From: Pseudophaeobacter sp.
Lineage (GTDB): Bacteria > Pseudomonadota > Alphaproteobacteria > Rhodobacterales > Rhodobacteraceae
Length of the DNA stretch: 64,000 nt
Reading direction: 5' to 3'
Assembly (NCBI GenBank): GCA_027019165.1
Contig: JALUXC010000012.1
Span: 779,753 to 843,752, forward strand
Below are positions 30,202 through 39,099 of the stretch, piece after piece (the stretch's first letter is position 1; each line of letters begins with the position of its first letter). Under the pieces are notes generated by a model. It did not search any database. It was not told the DNA's origin and saw only the letters and a list, made by a program, of their open reading frames with translations. The position numbers were made by a program, and so were the translations under genes.

Positions 30202-31011
30202 TCAGCCCTTTTGGGAAAGAACCTGGTTCATGCTGACCGCCGGCTGGGCGCATCCTGCCTCCCCGACGATCCGGGCAGGCACGCCTGCAACCGTCTTGCA
30301 AGGTGGAACATCCTCCAGCACGACCGAGCCTGCAGCAATGCGACTGCAATGCCCGATCCTGATATTCCCAAGCACCTTGGCGCCGGCCCCGATCAGGACA
30401 CCGTCCTCGATTTTGGGGTGACGGTCTTCTTCTTCCTTGCCGGTGCCGCCAAGGGTGACGGAATGCAGCATCGAAACATTGTCTCCCACCACCGCAGTTT
30501 CCCCGATGACAATGGAATGCGCGTGATCGATCATGATGCCCTGACCAATGCGCGCTGCCGGGTGGATATCCACGCCAAAAATCTCAGAAATCCGCATCTG
30601 GAAGAAATAGGAGAGATCGTAGTCGCCTTGCGTCCACAACCAATGCGCCACACGATAGGCTTGGACCGCCTGATAGCCCTTGAAGTAAAGGATCGGCTGC
30701 AACAGGCGATGGCAGGCCGGGTCGCGTTCGTAGACCGCCATGAGATCGGCGCGCGCGGCAGCCACCAGTGTCGGATCGGCTTCATAAGCAGCCTCAACGA
30801 TCTCTCGCAGGATGACCATCGACATCTCATTCGAGCAGAGCTTGGCCGCGATCCGGTAGGACAGCGCCTTTTCGATCGTTGGATGGTGCAGAATACAGGC
30901 GTGGATCAAACCGCCCATAAGGGGCTGTTTCTCTACAGCCTCCTGCGCTTCGGTGGCAATGCGATCCCAAACAGGATCCAGGGGCGTCACGGCTTTGCGG
31001 GTCTTGATCAT
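30202..31011 (-). CDS. cysE: Serine O-acetyltransferase
   Basis: 269 residues. The N-terminal helical domain has DPVWDRIATEAQEAVEKQP. A left-handed beta-helix follows with hexapeptide turns (IDHAHSIVIGETAVVGDNV, GAGAKVLGNIRIGHCSRI). It makes O-acetylserine from serine and acetyl-CoA, the first step of cysteine synthesis. ATG at 31011 is chosen because AGAGGA precedes it and the family N-terminus begins there. It lies at the 3' side of the GTA cluster on the same strand, separated by a REP-like element. Confidence 0.95.
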   Translation of the reverse strand: MIKTRKAVTPLDPVWDRIATEAQEAVEKQPLMGGLIHACILHHPTIEKALSYRIAAKLCSNEMSMVILREIVEAAYEADPTLVAAARADLMAVYERDPACHRLLQPILYFKGYQAVQAYRVAHWLWTQGDYDLSYFFQMRISEIFGVDIHPAARIGQGIMIDHAHSIVIGETAVVGDNVSMLHSVTLGGTGKEEEDRHPKIEDGVLIGAGAKVLGNIRIGHCSRIAAGSVVLEDVPPCKTVAGVPARIVGEAGCAQPAVSMNQVLSQKG

Positions 31012-31143
31012 GGCATTACATCCTCTGCTGCCCTCAGGATACGTACCTAACCCAGAAAACACCAAACGCAAATTCGTGAAGCAAGATATTTCGGGCCTTG
31101 ATGAATCGTTGACCGCAAGCGCAACCGCGACACGCGCCAGCGT

Positions 31144-31263
31144 GGCGCCGGGCCCAACGGGTGCGCCGCCCGTCAGGGCGGCTGGCACCGGGCGGGAGCC
31201 CTTTCTTTACCCTTTCATGGCTGAGGGCCCTTCTGGCCCTTGGGTCCGGCGCTGCAATTCCTG
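31144..31263. repeat. GC-rich REP-like element, copy 2
   Basis: Box GGCGCCGGGCCCAACGG at 31144-31160, then a hairpin GTGC-CCGCCC/GGGCGG-GCAC type (31161-31188), then GGGCGGGAGCC at 31190-31200 and CTTTCTTT. The two boxes equal those of the copy near 19950-20007, but the hairpin between them differs. A further imperfect complement of the first box, TTGGGTCCGGCGCT, ends near 31263 inside the neighbouring coding region. Confidence 0.6.
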
Positions 31264-31521
31264 CAATACGTTGATCATGCAGCAAAGATAGGCCCAATTG
31301 TCCAACGGCGGCTCATCGGCAAGGGCAAAGCCGCGGGCAGCGGCGTCGAGCGACCCGTTGCCCCAAACCTCATGAAGCGCGCCGCCTTTCTCCACCGCAG
31401 CCTGCGCAAGCGCCGCACCGTCGAACACAGAATTCAGGACCGCCGTCCTTTGGTCAGGGCCAACCGCCAACAAGGCGCGCGCAACGGCAGAGACATCTCC
31501 CGGCAGGACAGGACGCCTCAT
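31207..31521 (-). CDS. Small GTA-linked protein, unknown function
   Basis: 104 residues, probably helical, with GDVSAVARALLAVGPDQRTAVLNS, a Trp-containing middle, and NWAYLCCMINVLQELQRR near the C-terminus. Its ATG overlaps the stop of the large GTA tail-tip gene by 4 bp (ATGA), so it is translated with the GTA operon. I do not recognise a characterised family. The position after gp15 suggests a role tied to GTA production or simply a hitch-hiking gene. Its last codons overlap the REP-like element. Confidence 0.75.
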   Translation of the reverse strand: MRRPVLPGDVSAVARALLAVGPDQRTAVLNSVFDGAALAQAAVEKGGALHEVWGNGSLDAAARGFALADEPPLDNWAYLCCMINVLQELQRRTQGPEGPSAMKG

Positions 31522-34500
31522 TCCAGAACGACTCTGGTCGCAAAACCCGCCCCGTAGCGGTCCGACATCTGAGCAACCTCCAAGGTGTCTCCGGGCATAA
31601 CACCGTCAGCCGCTTGCAAAGCCGTGGTGTATGTCCAGGTGCTTTCGGATATGAGCTCCTCGCGCAGCAAAATCTGAGCACGCAGGATACGCAGCCGGTA
31701 CAGCTCCTGCGTTTCTCCCAAGGGAACATCCGGCAGGTCCCAACTGTCGCCCTCAATCCTTGTGCGACGGATCCAGCTGACCGGCACATCCACGCCCAGC
31801 GCGGCGCCCAGCCTCAGGTGAGCCGGTGCATAGGGGCGCAATCCGTTGCCGTCAAAAGCTTCGGTGCGGAGGACATAGCTGGGATCGTCATACCCGCGCC
31901 TTGCCGGGCCGATACGGTAGTGGCGCGCAATCCGGCGCTGATCCAGCGGCAGATCCAGCTGCGTCGGCCTGCCGTCCAGTACAACGACAAAGGAACCTTC
32001 CGGCCAGACTACGGGCATGAGACCATCGCTGCCGAGCTGACCGCGCAAACGTCCACGCAATAGATAGGTATTGGGGGCGACAAGCTCCGCCTCGCGAAAC
32101 TGCAGAATTTCCCAGTTTTTGTTGCTCCCGTCACCGATCGCCATTGCGTTTGCCCCATTGAGAACAGCCAGCCTGTCACGCCCCTCCAGAGTGCCCGAGA
32201 TCAGTCGGACTTGCAGATCGGCTCCAAGGTCCCAGCGCCCCACAGGCCCTTTGGCAAGCGGTGCCTGCGTTACCCCGACGATGGAACCTGCCGCGATGAT
32301 CTCTTCCAACGCATAGCCTTCATCCGCCTGGGCGCCGTAGACAGCGACTGTCCCCGGCCAGGGCTGTGCACTCACCGCCAGATGCGGCGCATGGGGGACT
32401 TCCTCTCCGGTCAGCAAGGGCAGATCCATGAACAAAGGCATGACAGGTGTTGGGGCAACAAAGGCATTCACCCCAGGCAGATCCTCCGGCACGTCAGCCG
32501 CTTCATACACGCCCGGATCGATCCGTACCGCTTCGACCAACTGCGCCTCTGCCATTTCGATACGGTCCAGCCGGAACAGGGCATGGGAGCCTGTGCCTGT
32601 TTCTCCTGTTTGCTCCAAAGCCCGGTCAACCGGCAGCGAGACGATATCGCCCACACCCAGCCCCAGCCGTGATGGCGGCAGAACGAAACGGGCCGTATCC
32701 CGCGCAATGCGGGCCTCGATCAGCCAGCGATCCACAGTTTGACGGGCCTCTGCGCGGGTCAGCACCAATGGCAGATCATTCTGGCTGACCGCATGGGTCA
32801 CCTCATCCGGCAGAATCGACTCTTCCGAGGCCAGATCGTAGTTCGCCCCCCATTCAGAGAAACGCAGCCGCACCCGGCCGACCAGTTCCGCCTCACCTGA
32901 CCGTATCTGGGCCAAACCGCCTTCGACCTCGCTGCTCTCTACCAGTGTTTCGAGAGCGAGATCTTGGTCACCGCGCCCGGTGCGCTGGCGGAACCGCAGC
33001 ACCCCGTCCTGTTCAATCGCATCGAAGCCGTGCCGCAGCATCAGCGGCTGCAGCGAAGCCCGCGCCTCTTGCGTGCTATCCAGGGAATAGCCATGGACGA
33101 TCCCATAGAGGCTGCTGGTGTCGATTTCCGACAGCCCGGAACGCGCACAAAGCTCCTCCACCACCGAGGCAAGGCTGCGTTGCCCGATGCGCCCGTTCAG
33201 CCAATGACCGCGCAGGTAGTTCTCTCCATCGCTCCAGACCTCGACGTTGTTCGGAAAGGCCGGGAAGGGTCGCGCGTCCCAGGCCCAGACGTAGGCATGT
33301 GCCATATCCACCATGGGCGCCTCATATTCAGGAGAGACGGGATTATTCGCCGGATTGCTCCAGTATCCGAGCATCGCGCGCAGATATTGCCGCTGGATCA
33401 GATCGTCCCGCTGCCCGGTCGAATATTTCGGCAGTTTCGACTCGGAGCTTTTGGGATCCAAGAACTTGTTCGGCTGATTGGTCCCCCGGTCGATGGCGGC
33501 GCAGCCCAGTTCCGTGAACCAGATCGGTTTGCTCTGCGGCTCCCATGCTGTGGGGACAGGCTGACGGACACCGCCAATTCGCTCATGATGGGTATTGGCC
33601 CACCAGTTGCGAATATCCTTGTAACGCCAGATCCAGGGCTCATCATGCGCGCCATCGGTGATCGCTGTGCGGATCTGCGCGTCTTCAGCCTCGGGGGAAT
33701 GATAATACCAGTCATATCCTTCACCGCCCTCGATATTGCCGCGAAGGTAGTCGAGATCATACACCGCTGGAACGCCCGCCTTTGCATCCAGGTGATCCTC
33801 GCCCTGGCGCCAATCCGACAGGGGCATGTAGTTGTCGATCCCGACAAAATCGATCTCGGGATCCGCCCAGAGCGGATCAAGGTGGAAATAGCGGTTCCCC
33901 TCGGGGCAGGTGTAGCCCCAGTATTCGGACCAATCCGCCGCATAGCCGATCTTGGCCTCCGCCCCCAGGATCTGCCGCACCTCGGCAGCCAGATCCCGCA
34001 GCGCCTCAACAGCCGGAAACCCGCTGGCGCCTCTGATCTGGGTCAGGCTGCGCATTTCAGAGCTGATGCAAAAGGCCTCAACCCCGCCCGCGGCCGCACA
34101 AAGCGCCGCATTGTGAAGGATGAACCGCCTCAATCCCCATTCATTGGGGCCTGAGTAGGAGACAGAGCCGCTGGATATGGTGAAATCAGATGCCTGCGCC
34201 GCTCCCATAAAAGCCGCGACTTCGGCATCTGCAGCAGCACTCTGGTCCGGTGAACCGGCGCGGCCAGGGGCCATCGACAGGGTGATCCGCCCGCGCCAGG
34301 GCAGATGCGGCTGGTCAGTATTGTCGCTCCAAGGATCGGGCAAGCCGTTGCCCTCGGGCTGATCCATCAGGATGAAGGGGTAGAACATGACCCGCCGCCC
34401 CTGATCGCGCATGGTCTGGATCGCCTCGATCACCGCCGCATCCGCCGGGGTGCCGCCATAGACCGGGGTGTTCTCGCCATCTTTCAGTACCTCTTCAGCC

Positions 34501-35471
34501 GTGGCGCGGCTCAGACCGGATACACGCCAGGGCATGGTGCCCCCATCCGCCAGCTTTTGCTCTACCTTCGGTTTGATCTGGCAGGTGCCGCAGCGCAGGT
34601 CATTCCCGAACCAGGACACAATCAGCGACGCCGCATCGCAGGTCGGCAGTTCCTGTTCGAGCGCTGCCAGAGAAGTCATCAGATCCGTCTGCCCGGACGG
34701 TGTATGGGTGTTGGCCGCGCGCATATCGCCCGGCCCGCCGGAGTAATTCACGGGGCTGGCCGCAAGGCTGTACTCCCCGGTTCCCGGCATCAGCGCCACA
34801 CCGCGTACCAGCTGGCTCGGATCGTCAGCATATTCCTGTTGACCGGGTTGCTCGGCCCGGACCACTTCAAAGGAAAACTGCGGCACGCGGTTACCGAAGG
34901 CTTCGAGCTGGATGTTCTCCATCACGACATAGGCAGTGCCGCGATAGGCAGGCACCTGACCTGCCCCCTCAACTGCTTCCATCAGGGGATCTGGCGCCTG
35001 ATCAAGGGTGCCGGGATAGACCGTCATGTTGAGATCAAGTGCAGAGACTTCTTCGCCATCCGCCCAGACACGAGCCACCGATGTGATCTCGCCTTCGCAC
35101 AGGGCAACCGCAAGCGACACCGAATAGCTGTAGCGGGTGACGGTCGGCTGGCGCGGCGCCCCTTTGCCACCGCCGCCGGTGGTCTGGCTGCTTTCCAGAA
35201 ACTGGGTTGACCAGATCACCTGCCCGCCGACGCGCGTGCGGCCAAAGACCTGTGCGATGGGTTCGCCTTCGCTGGCCTGGGTAAGTCGGAACTGATCGAC
35301 ACGGCCGGTCTCAACAGGATCTGACCCGGCGCCGAACAGACGTTCGTCTATCGCCCGGCCCAGAGTAGCCCCGATCGCGCGCCCGATCGCAACAGAAGAG
35401 AGGCCTGCCACGGTGCCGCCAACAGCGCCGCCGATTGCGGCTCCTGCCGCCGAAAGAAGAATGGTCGCCAT
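31518..35471 (-). CDS. GTA host-specificity/megatron protein (RcGTA gp15-like)
   Basis: 1317 residues. A Gly/Ala-rich hydrophobic N-terminus (GAAIGGAVGGTVAGLSSVAIG) is followed by baseplate-type domains. A glycoside-hydrolase TIM-barrel-like region follows in the middle, with segments such as YAADWSEYWGYTCPEGNRYF and ELGCAAIDRGTNQPNKF. Tail-fibre-like beta domains complete the protein. This matches the tail-tip 'megatron' protein of the Rhodobacter capsulatus gene transfer agent, which contacts the recipient and the inner membrane. ATG at 35471 is adjacent to the gp14 stop. It is the largest gene of the cluster. Confidence 0.95.
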   Translation of the reverse strand: MATILLSAAGAAIGGAVGGTVAGLSSVAIGRAIGATLGRAIDERLFGAGSDPVETGRVDQFRLTQASEGEPIAQVFGRTRVGGQVIWSTQFLESSQTTGGGGKGAPRQPTVTRYSYSVSLAVALCEGEITSVARVWADGEEVSALDLNMTVYPGTLDQAPDPLMEAVEGAGQVPAYRGTAYVVMENIQLEAFGNRVPQFSFEVVRAEQPGQQEYADDPSQLVRGVALMPGTGEYSLAASPVNYSGGPGDMRAANTHTPSGQTDLMTSLAALEQELPTCDAASLIVSWFGNDLRCGTCQIKPKVEQKLADGGTMPWRVSGLSRATAEEVLKDGENTPVYGGTPADAAVIEAIQTMRDQGRRVMFYPFILMDQPEGNGLPDPWSDNTDQPHLPWRGRITLSMAPGRAGSPDQSAAADAEVAAFMGAAQASDFTISSGSVSYSGPNEWGLRRFILHNAALCAAAGGVEAFCISSEMRSLTQIRGASGFPAVEALRDLAAEVRQILGAEAKIGYAADWSEYWGYTCPEGNRYFHLDPLWADPEIDFVGIDNYMPLSDWRQGEDHLDAKAGVPAVYDLDYLRGNIEGGEGYDWYYHSPEAEDAQIRTAITDGAHDEPWIWRYKDIRNWWANTHHERIGGVRQPVPTAWEPQSKPIWFTELGCAAIDRGTNQPNKFLDPKSSESKLPKYSTGQRDDLIQRQYLRAMLGYWSNPANNPVSPEYEAPMVDMAHAYVWAWDARPFPAFPNNVEVWSDGENYLRGHWLNGRIGQRSLASVVEELCARSGLSEIDTSSLYGIVHGYSLDSTQEARASLQPLMLRHGFDAIEQDGVLRFRQRTGRGDQDLALETLVESSEVEGGLAQIRSGEAELVGRVRLRFSEWGANYDLASEESILPDEVTHAVSQNDLPLVLTRAEARQTVDRWLIEARIARDTARFVLPPSRLGLGVGDIVSLPVDRALEQTGETGTGSHALFRLDRIEMAEAQLVEAVRIDPGVYEAADVPEDLPGVNAFVAPTPVMPLFMDLPLLTGEEVPHAPHLAVSAQPWPGTVAVYGAQADEGYALEEIIAAGSIVGVTQAPLAKGPVGRWDLGADLQVRLISGTLEGRDRLAVLNGANAMAIGDGSNKNWEILQFREAELVAPNTYLLRGRLRGQLGSDGLMPVVWPEGSFVVVLDGRPTQLDLPLDQRRIARHYRIGPARRGYDDPSYVLRTEAFDGNGLRPYAPAHLRLGAALGVDVPVSWIRRTRIEGDSWDLPDVPLGETQELYRLRILRAQILLREELISESTWTYTTALQAADGVMPGDTLEVAQMSDRYGAGFATRVVLE

Positions 35472-35911
35472 CAGAGATCCTCTTGCGGGAATGCAAATCG
35501 CGCCACGATCCGGCGCTGCCAGGGAGCGCTGAGCGCGCATTCCACGACGCCCCGCCCCGCATAGGCATGAATGAAACGTGGCGGCGCACCGATGTCGGAC
35601 TGGATGCCCAGATGCTTTGCAACAGATCCCGCGCGCATCCTAAAGAGCAGCACATCACCCAACGCCACCTCCTTCAGCGGCTTGGGGCGCAAATGCCCGC
35701 GTGCAGCCTCCCACAAGCGTTCGCACCCTTGAGGCTCTGACCAGTCCATCGTGTAGGGCGGCACAGGCTCGGTTTCCGCGCCGTGGATTTCGCGCCAGAC
35801 CCCCCGGATCAGCCCAAGGCAATCACAGCCGGCACCGCGACGGCTGGCCTGATGCACATAGGGCGTGCCGAGCCAGCCCCTGGCTGCCGTAGCGATTTCC
35901 GCCCCGCTCAT
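35471..35911 (-). CDS. GTA tail peptidase, NlpC/P60 family (gp14-like)
   Basis: 146 residues. The catalytic Cys sits in GCDCLGLIRG (C31), the His in VAKHLGI, and aromatic residues before the active site (WLGTPYVHQ) match the phage tail-associated NlpC/P60 fold. In RcGTA this cell-wall peptidase opens the peptidoglycan for DNA entry. Start and stop overlap the flanking GTA genes by a few bases. Confidence 0.93.
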   Translation of the reverse strand: MSGAEIATAARGWLGTPYVHQASRRGAGCDCLGLIRGVWREIHGAETEPVPPYTMDWSEPQGCERLWEAARGHLRPKPLKEVALGDVLLFRMRAGSVAKHLGIQSDIGAPPRFIHAYAGRGVVECALSAPWQRRIVARFAFPQEDL

Positions 35912-36795
35912 CGACGGCTTCCGCCTGTGTTGATCCCAGAGGATTTCGGCACCGACATCACCCAGTCCTCTCCGGGAATATCCGGGAACCCCTGGTAGTT
36001 GGCCAGGTTGTTGAACTTGAGCCGACAGGTCTCCGTCCGCTTGTCGCAGCCTGCCTCAAGCCGGACCATGTCACCGACCGCGACGGCCACCCGCAGCGGC
36101 TCCCATAGCTCGATCCGGCGCTCCTGCCCTTCGCTTCGATCCTGTTTTATTGCACTCCACAAACCCTTGGCCGCGCCCTCCAACACCGTGAGCCTGCCGC
36201 GCGTGAACCATGCCGGCTCAAAGCCAGCCAGATCGTCCCAATAGAACAGACGGCCCTCTTGGCAGCGCTCTACCGCGCGTTCCTCGGCATATCCGGGGAT
36301 TGAGAGGTCAAAGCCGCAGCGCCCATCCCCCAAAACGGCGGTACAGGGCTTTTGGTAGATCCGGCCCAAAGGCCGGTTCAGAGCCTCGCTGAGGCCGCGC
36401 AGCTCAGCCTCAAAGGCTCCGCCTGCACGCCGCAATTCGCCAATGGAGCCGCGAAACTGCAGCCAGCGCACCGAGACATCCTGCCAATTCACCAGCCAGC
36501 AGCGCACGTCCGCCCCGTCAAAGCGCCCCGCCTCGATCTCATCCTCGCGGATTGCAGCATCCGACAGCACGCCAAGCGCCTCTGTGTTGTCAACCGACAG
36601 CCCCGTGGCCTGCTGCAGCGTGCGCGCGGTCAAACCGCTGCCTGCCTTGAACAGCATGCCCTGAAAAGACAGGTCTCGATCATGGTCGGTAAAGCCAAAG
36701 ACCTGACCATCCTTCCGGGTCAGGGCCCAGGCGCGGCACAGGCTGGTGAGGCCTGTGGCCACGTGATCGAGAAACGGTTGTGACGGTCCGGTCAT
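35908..36795 (-). CDS. GTA tail hub protein, DUF2163 (gp13-like)
   Basis: 295 residues. The N-terminus has LTSLCRAWALTRKDGQVFGFTDHDRD, and the C-terminal domain has Cys residues in GRCGFDLSIPGY and GCDKRTETCRLKFNN. This pattern of the DUF2163 family includes the iron-sulfur-cluster-like Cys set of tail hub proteins. It connects the distal tail ring to the megatron spike. The CDKR...C arrangement is kept, so the cluster-binding site looks intact. It shares a base with gp12's end and overlaps gp14 by 4 bp. Confidence 0.93.
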   Translation of the reverse strand: MTGPSQPFLDHVATGLTSLCRAWALTRKDGQVFGFTDHDRDLSFQGMLFKAGSGLTARTLQQATGLSVDNTEALGVLSDAAIREDEIEAGRFDGADVRCWLVNWQDVSVRWLQFRGSIGELRRAGGAFEAELRGLSEALNRPLGRIYQKPCTAVLGDGRCGFDLSIPGYAEERAVERCQEGRLFYWDDLAGFEPAWFTRGRLTVLEGAAKGLWSAIKQDRSEGQERRIELWEPLRVAVAVGDMVRLEAGCDKRTETCRLKFNNLANYQGFPDIPGEDWVMSVPKSSGINTGGSRR

Positions 36796-37427
36796 CAGAC
36801 GCGCACCTCGACAATGGGCACGGTTGGCACATCCCCCGCCTTGAAGGAGGCCACACTGGTCTGGATCTGATCCGTGTCAAAGCGCACCGGCACATCGAAT
36901 TCAAAACCGGCAACCACCTGAAGGCCTGCCTCGGGCGGATAAGCGAGCGTGATCAGCCCGGTGGCTGTATCAAGGTCATAGTCGACAGTCTCACGCAGTT
37001 CTTCCTGCTCAATGCCAATGCGCACCGTCCCGGCGACGGGTTTGGCGATCGGGCGCTTGTAGATGGTCTCTCCCGAGCGATAGGATTTGGCCAGTTGAAA
37101 CACGGTCGTTGCCCCGTCACCGAGCCCCACAACTTCGTCGCGAAAATCGATATCCGCCGTGGCGCGGGACGACTTGTAGTCAGACCAGTCTTTCCATCGA
37201 AAGCCATACATCTGGCCCTGGCGCGCCTCGAAAAAGGCGATCAGCACCTCCACGTCATCCAGAGACCGCAAGCCAAGGCCGGCATCATAGCGCCTGCGCG
37301 AATGCGCCCAGGGCGTGTTTCGCTCTTCATGACCGTTGGCCAGCGTCACGATATCGGTGCGCCTTTGCGGCCCTCCAACCGAGCCAAAACTGAGCGATGC
37401 CGGAAACCGGACCTCGTGGAAACTCAT
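36795..37427 (-). CDS. GTA distal tail protein, DUF2460/TIGR02217 (gp12-like)
   Basis: 210 residues beginning MSFHEVRFPASLSFGSVGG, the family N-terminus. GFRWKDWSDYKS in the middle and a C-terminal YPPEAGLQVVAGFEFDVPVRFD complete the DUF2460 signature. It forms the ring at the end of the tail tube. The stop codon meets the gp13 start. Confidence 0.93.
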   Translation of the reverse strand: MSFHEVRFPASLSFGSVGGPQRRTDIVTLANGHEERNTPWAHSRRRYDAGLGLRSLDDVEVLIAFFEARQGQMYGFRWKDWSDYKSSRATADIDFRDEVVGLGDGATTVFQLAKSYRSGETIYKRPIAKPVAGTVRIGIEQEELRETVDYDLDTATGLITLAYPPEAGLQVVAGFEFDVPVRFDTDQIQTSVASFKAGDVPTVPIVEVRV

Positions 37428-37447
37428 CGGTGTTCTCCCCTTCTGGT

Positions 37448-38104
37448 TCAGCTGTTGCGATTGCCGCGCGTCAGGGCACGGGACAGGCGGGCAGCGATCT
37501 GACCCTGGCTGCGCTGGAAACCCTGCACATCGGGTGTGGCAATATTCATCACCACCTGTGTCGGGCGCCCACCGGCGCTGGTGACACCAAGCGACCCATC
37601 AGCGGCGCGGCGCAAAGGTAGGATCGCCTCGGGGCCTGCCTCACCCATCAGCCCCACGCCCCCACGCATGGGAAACATGGTGGCGCCACTCACAACGCCG
37701 CCTCGGGCAAAAGGCATGACCCGCCCGTCCGAAAAAGCAGCGCCATCGGCAAAGGGCAGCAGGCCGCTCACCAGATTGCCAACCCCCGAGGCCAGGAGCC
37801 CCCCAACATGATCGGTGACCGGGCGAATGGCCGCATTGTAGGTTGTTCGGATCATTGAGCGCGCCACTGTGTCCAGCGCGTCCGACAGGCTTTTGCCATC
37901 AAAAACAACGCCCTCAAAGGCACGGCGCAACCCCCGCGACATGCCCCGTTCCAGCGTTTGCACATCCTTGCCCGTCGCGGCAAAGGCATCTCGTACCCGG
38001 CGCAGCTCTGTGTCAAAGGTTGCGGCCATGCCTGCGGCCTCTCCCAAAGCATCGCCAAGGGCCTCGCTGCGCAGTTCCAGCTCCGCAATTTCAGTTCCTG
38101 CCAT
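37448..38104 (-). CDS. GTA tail tape measure protein (gp11-like)
   Basis: 218 residues. Helical N-terminal half (EIAELELRSEALGDALGEAAG...) and a Gly-rich C-terminal half with FADGAAFSDGRVMPFARGGVV and MGEAGPEAILPL, typical of lambda-family tape measure proteins. The length is far below that of phage tape measures, consistent with the short GTA tail. ATG at 38104 overlaps the preceding small gene by 14 bp. Confidence 0.92.
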   Translation of the reverse strand: MAGTEIAELELRSEALGDALGEAAGMAATFDTELRRVRDAFAATGKDVQTLERGMSRGLRRAFEGVVFDGKSLSDALDTVARSMIRTTYNAAIRPVTDHVGGLLASGVGNLVSGLLPFADGAAFSDGRVMPFARGGVVSGATMFPMRGGVGLMGEAGPEAILPLRRAADGSLGVTSAGGRPTQVVMNIATPDVQGFQRSQGQIAARLSRALTRGNRNS

Positions 38105-38306
38105 CGGTCTCCTCCTCAGTTGCCGACTCATCCGGGAAAGCGGTCATCAAGGCGCACAGACCAGCCCGGTCCATCACTGGCCCGGCGCCATCCTGACCCA
38201 GCATCAAACGCAGCTCAGCCGGGGACAGCCGCCAAAAAGCATCCGGCGTCAGGCGCAGCCCGGTCAGGCCAAGCCGCATCAGCGCAGGCCAGTCAAAACC
38301 GCTCAT
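38091..38306 (-). CDS. GTA tail chaperone, small (gp10.1-like, TIGR02216)
   Basis: 71 residues with the TIGR02216 features: FDWPALMRLGLTGLRLTPDAFWRLSPAEL, then a short acidic tail. It probably works with the preceding gene product as tail-assembly chaperones that decorate the tape measure protein. It overlaps the gene before it by 4 bp and the tape measure gene by 14 bp. Confidence 0.9.
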   Translation of the reverse strand: MSGFDWPALMRLGLTGLRLTPDAFWRLSPAELRLMLGQDGAGPVMDRAGLCALMTAFPDESATEEETDGRN

Positions 38307-38626
38307 GTCGCAGCCTGTGGCACTGCAAAACTGCGCGCGAGCAACTGCGCTGCAATCCTGGCTGCGCCCATCGGACCGCCGGAAATATCGGCCTGTGCCA
38401 GATCCTCGGCGCGCAGATCATGGCCACCGCCCTCAAGCCCCGCCGCCAGCAGCACCAGAATATCGCGGGCGGAAAACCGCCCCTCTTCGAACCGCTTCAC
38501 AAGATCCACGAGGGAGCCGTCGCCAAGGCTTTGCTCAAGACCTGCCAAGGCGCCAAGCGTGAGCTTCAGCGCATAAGGCTTTCCATCAACAAGGATTTCC
38601 ACCTCACCTGCAAAGGGGTTCACCAT
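38303..38626 (-). CDS. GTA tail tube chaperone (gp10-like)
   Basis: 107 residues starting MVNPFAGEVEILVDGKPYALKLTLGAL (family opening) and containing LAGLEQSLGDGSLVDLVKRFEEG. This is the gene-transfer-agent family protein found directly after the major tail gene. In phages this position holds a tail-assembly chaperone. It starts 3 bp after the gp9 stop. Confidence 0.9.
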   Translation of the reverse strand: MVNPFAGEVEILVDGKPYALKLTLGALAGLEQSLGDGSLVDLVKRFEEGRFSARDILVLLAAGLEGGGHDLRAEDLAQADISGGPMGAARIAAQLLARSFAVPQAAT

Positions 38627-38629
38627 GCC

Positions 38630-39043
38630 TCATACCGCCGTGAAAGTCAGTGCACCGGCACTGGCCAACGCCAGCTCGTAGGTGGCTTCGCCATTGTGCG
38701 TGCCGACATATTCCAGCGCGGTCACCTGAAACGGGCCTTCGATGATGCCAAAATCCGGCACGACCACCTGGAAATCGGGCGTGATCCCGTCAAAGAACAA
38801 CTGCCGCGCACGCTCATCGGTGCCTTCATCGCGAAACACGCCAGAGCCGGAAATATTGGCCGAGCGCACCCCGGCCCCGGAGAGCAACTCGCGCCAGCCG
38901 CCCTGACTTTCGAGACTGGTGACATCGACGCTTTCCGCGTTGAAACTGATCCGCGTGGCCCGCAGCCCCGCGATGGTTTCGAACTGACCATCCCCGGTCA
39001 TGTCGACCTTGATCAGCAGATCCTTGCCATTCTGTGCACCCAT
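38630..39043 (-). CDS. GTA major tail tube protein (gp9-like, TIGR02126)
   Basis: 137 residues with the TP901-1-type major tail protein pattern: MGAQNGKDLLIKVDMTGDG, AESVDVTSLESQGGWRELL and GTHNGEATYELALASAGAL. It forms the tail tube. RBS-like AGAAGTGG lies upstream. A 56-bp gap separates it from gp8, so it may have its own ribosome site for high expression. Confidence 0.94.
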   Translation of the reverse strand: MGAQNGKDLLIKVDMTGDGQFETIAGLRATRISFNAESVDVTSLESQGGWRELLSGAGVRSANISGSGVFRDEGTDERARQLFFDGITPDFQVVVPDFGIIEGPFQVTALEYVGTHNGEATYELALASAGALTFTAV

Positions 39044-39099
39044 CGGATCACTCCACTTCTTTTCTGGTTACAGGGGGTTGCGCCTTGACTTTCATGCCC

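Noticed and set aside
32964..34154. A 396-codon open frame antisense to the GTA megatron gene
   Set aside because: No start signal or recognisable domain; the opposite strand is a clear conserved gene.
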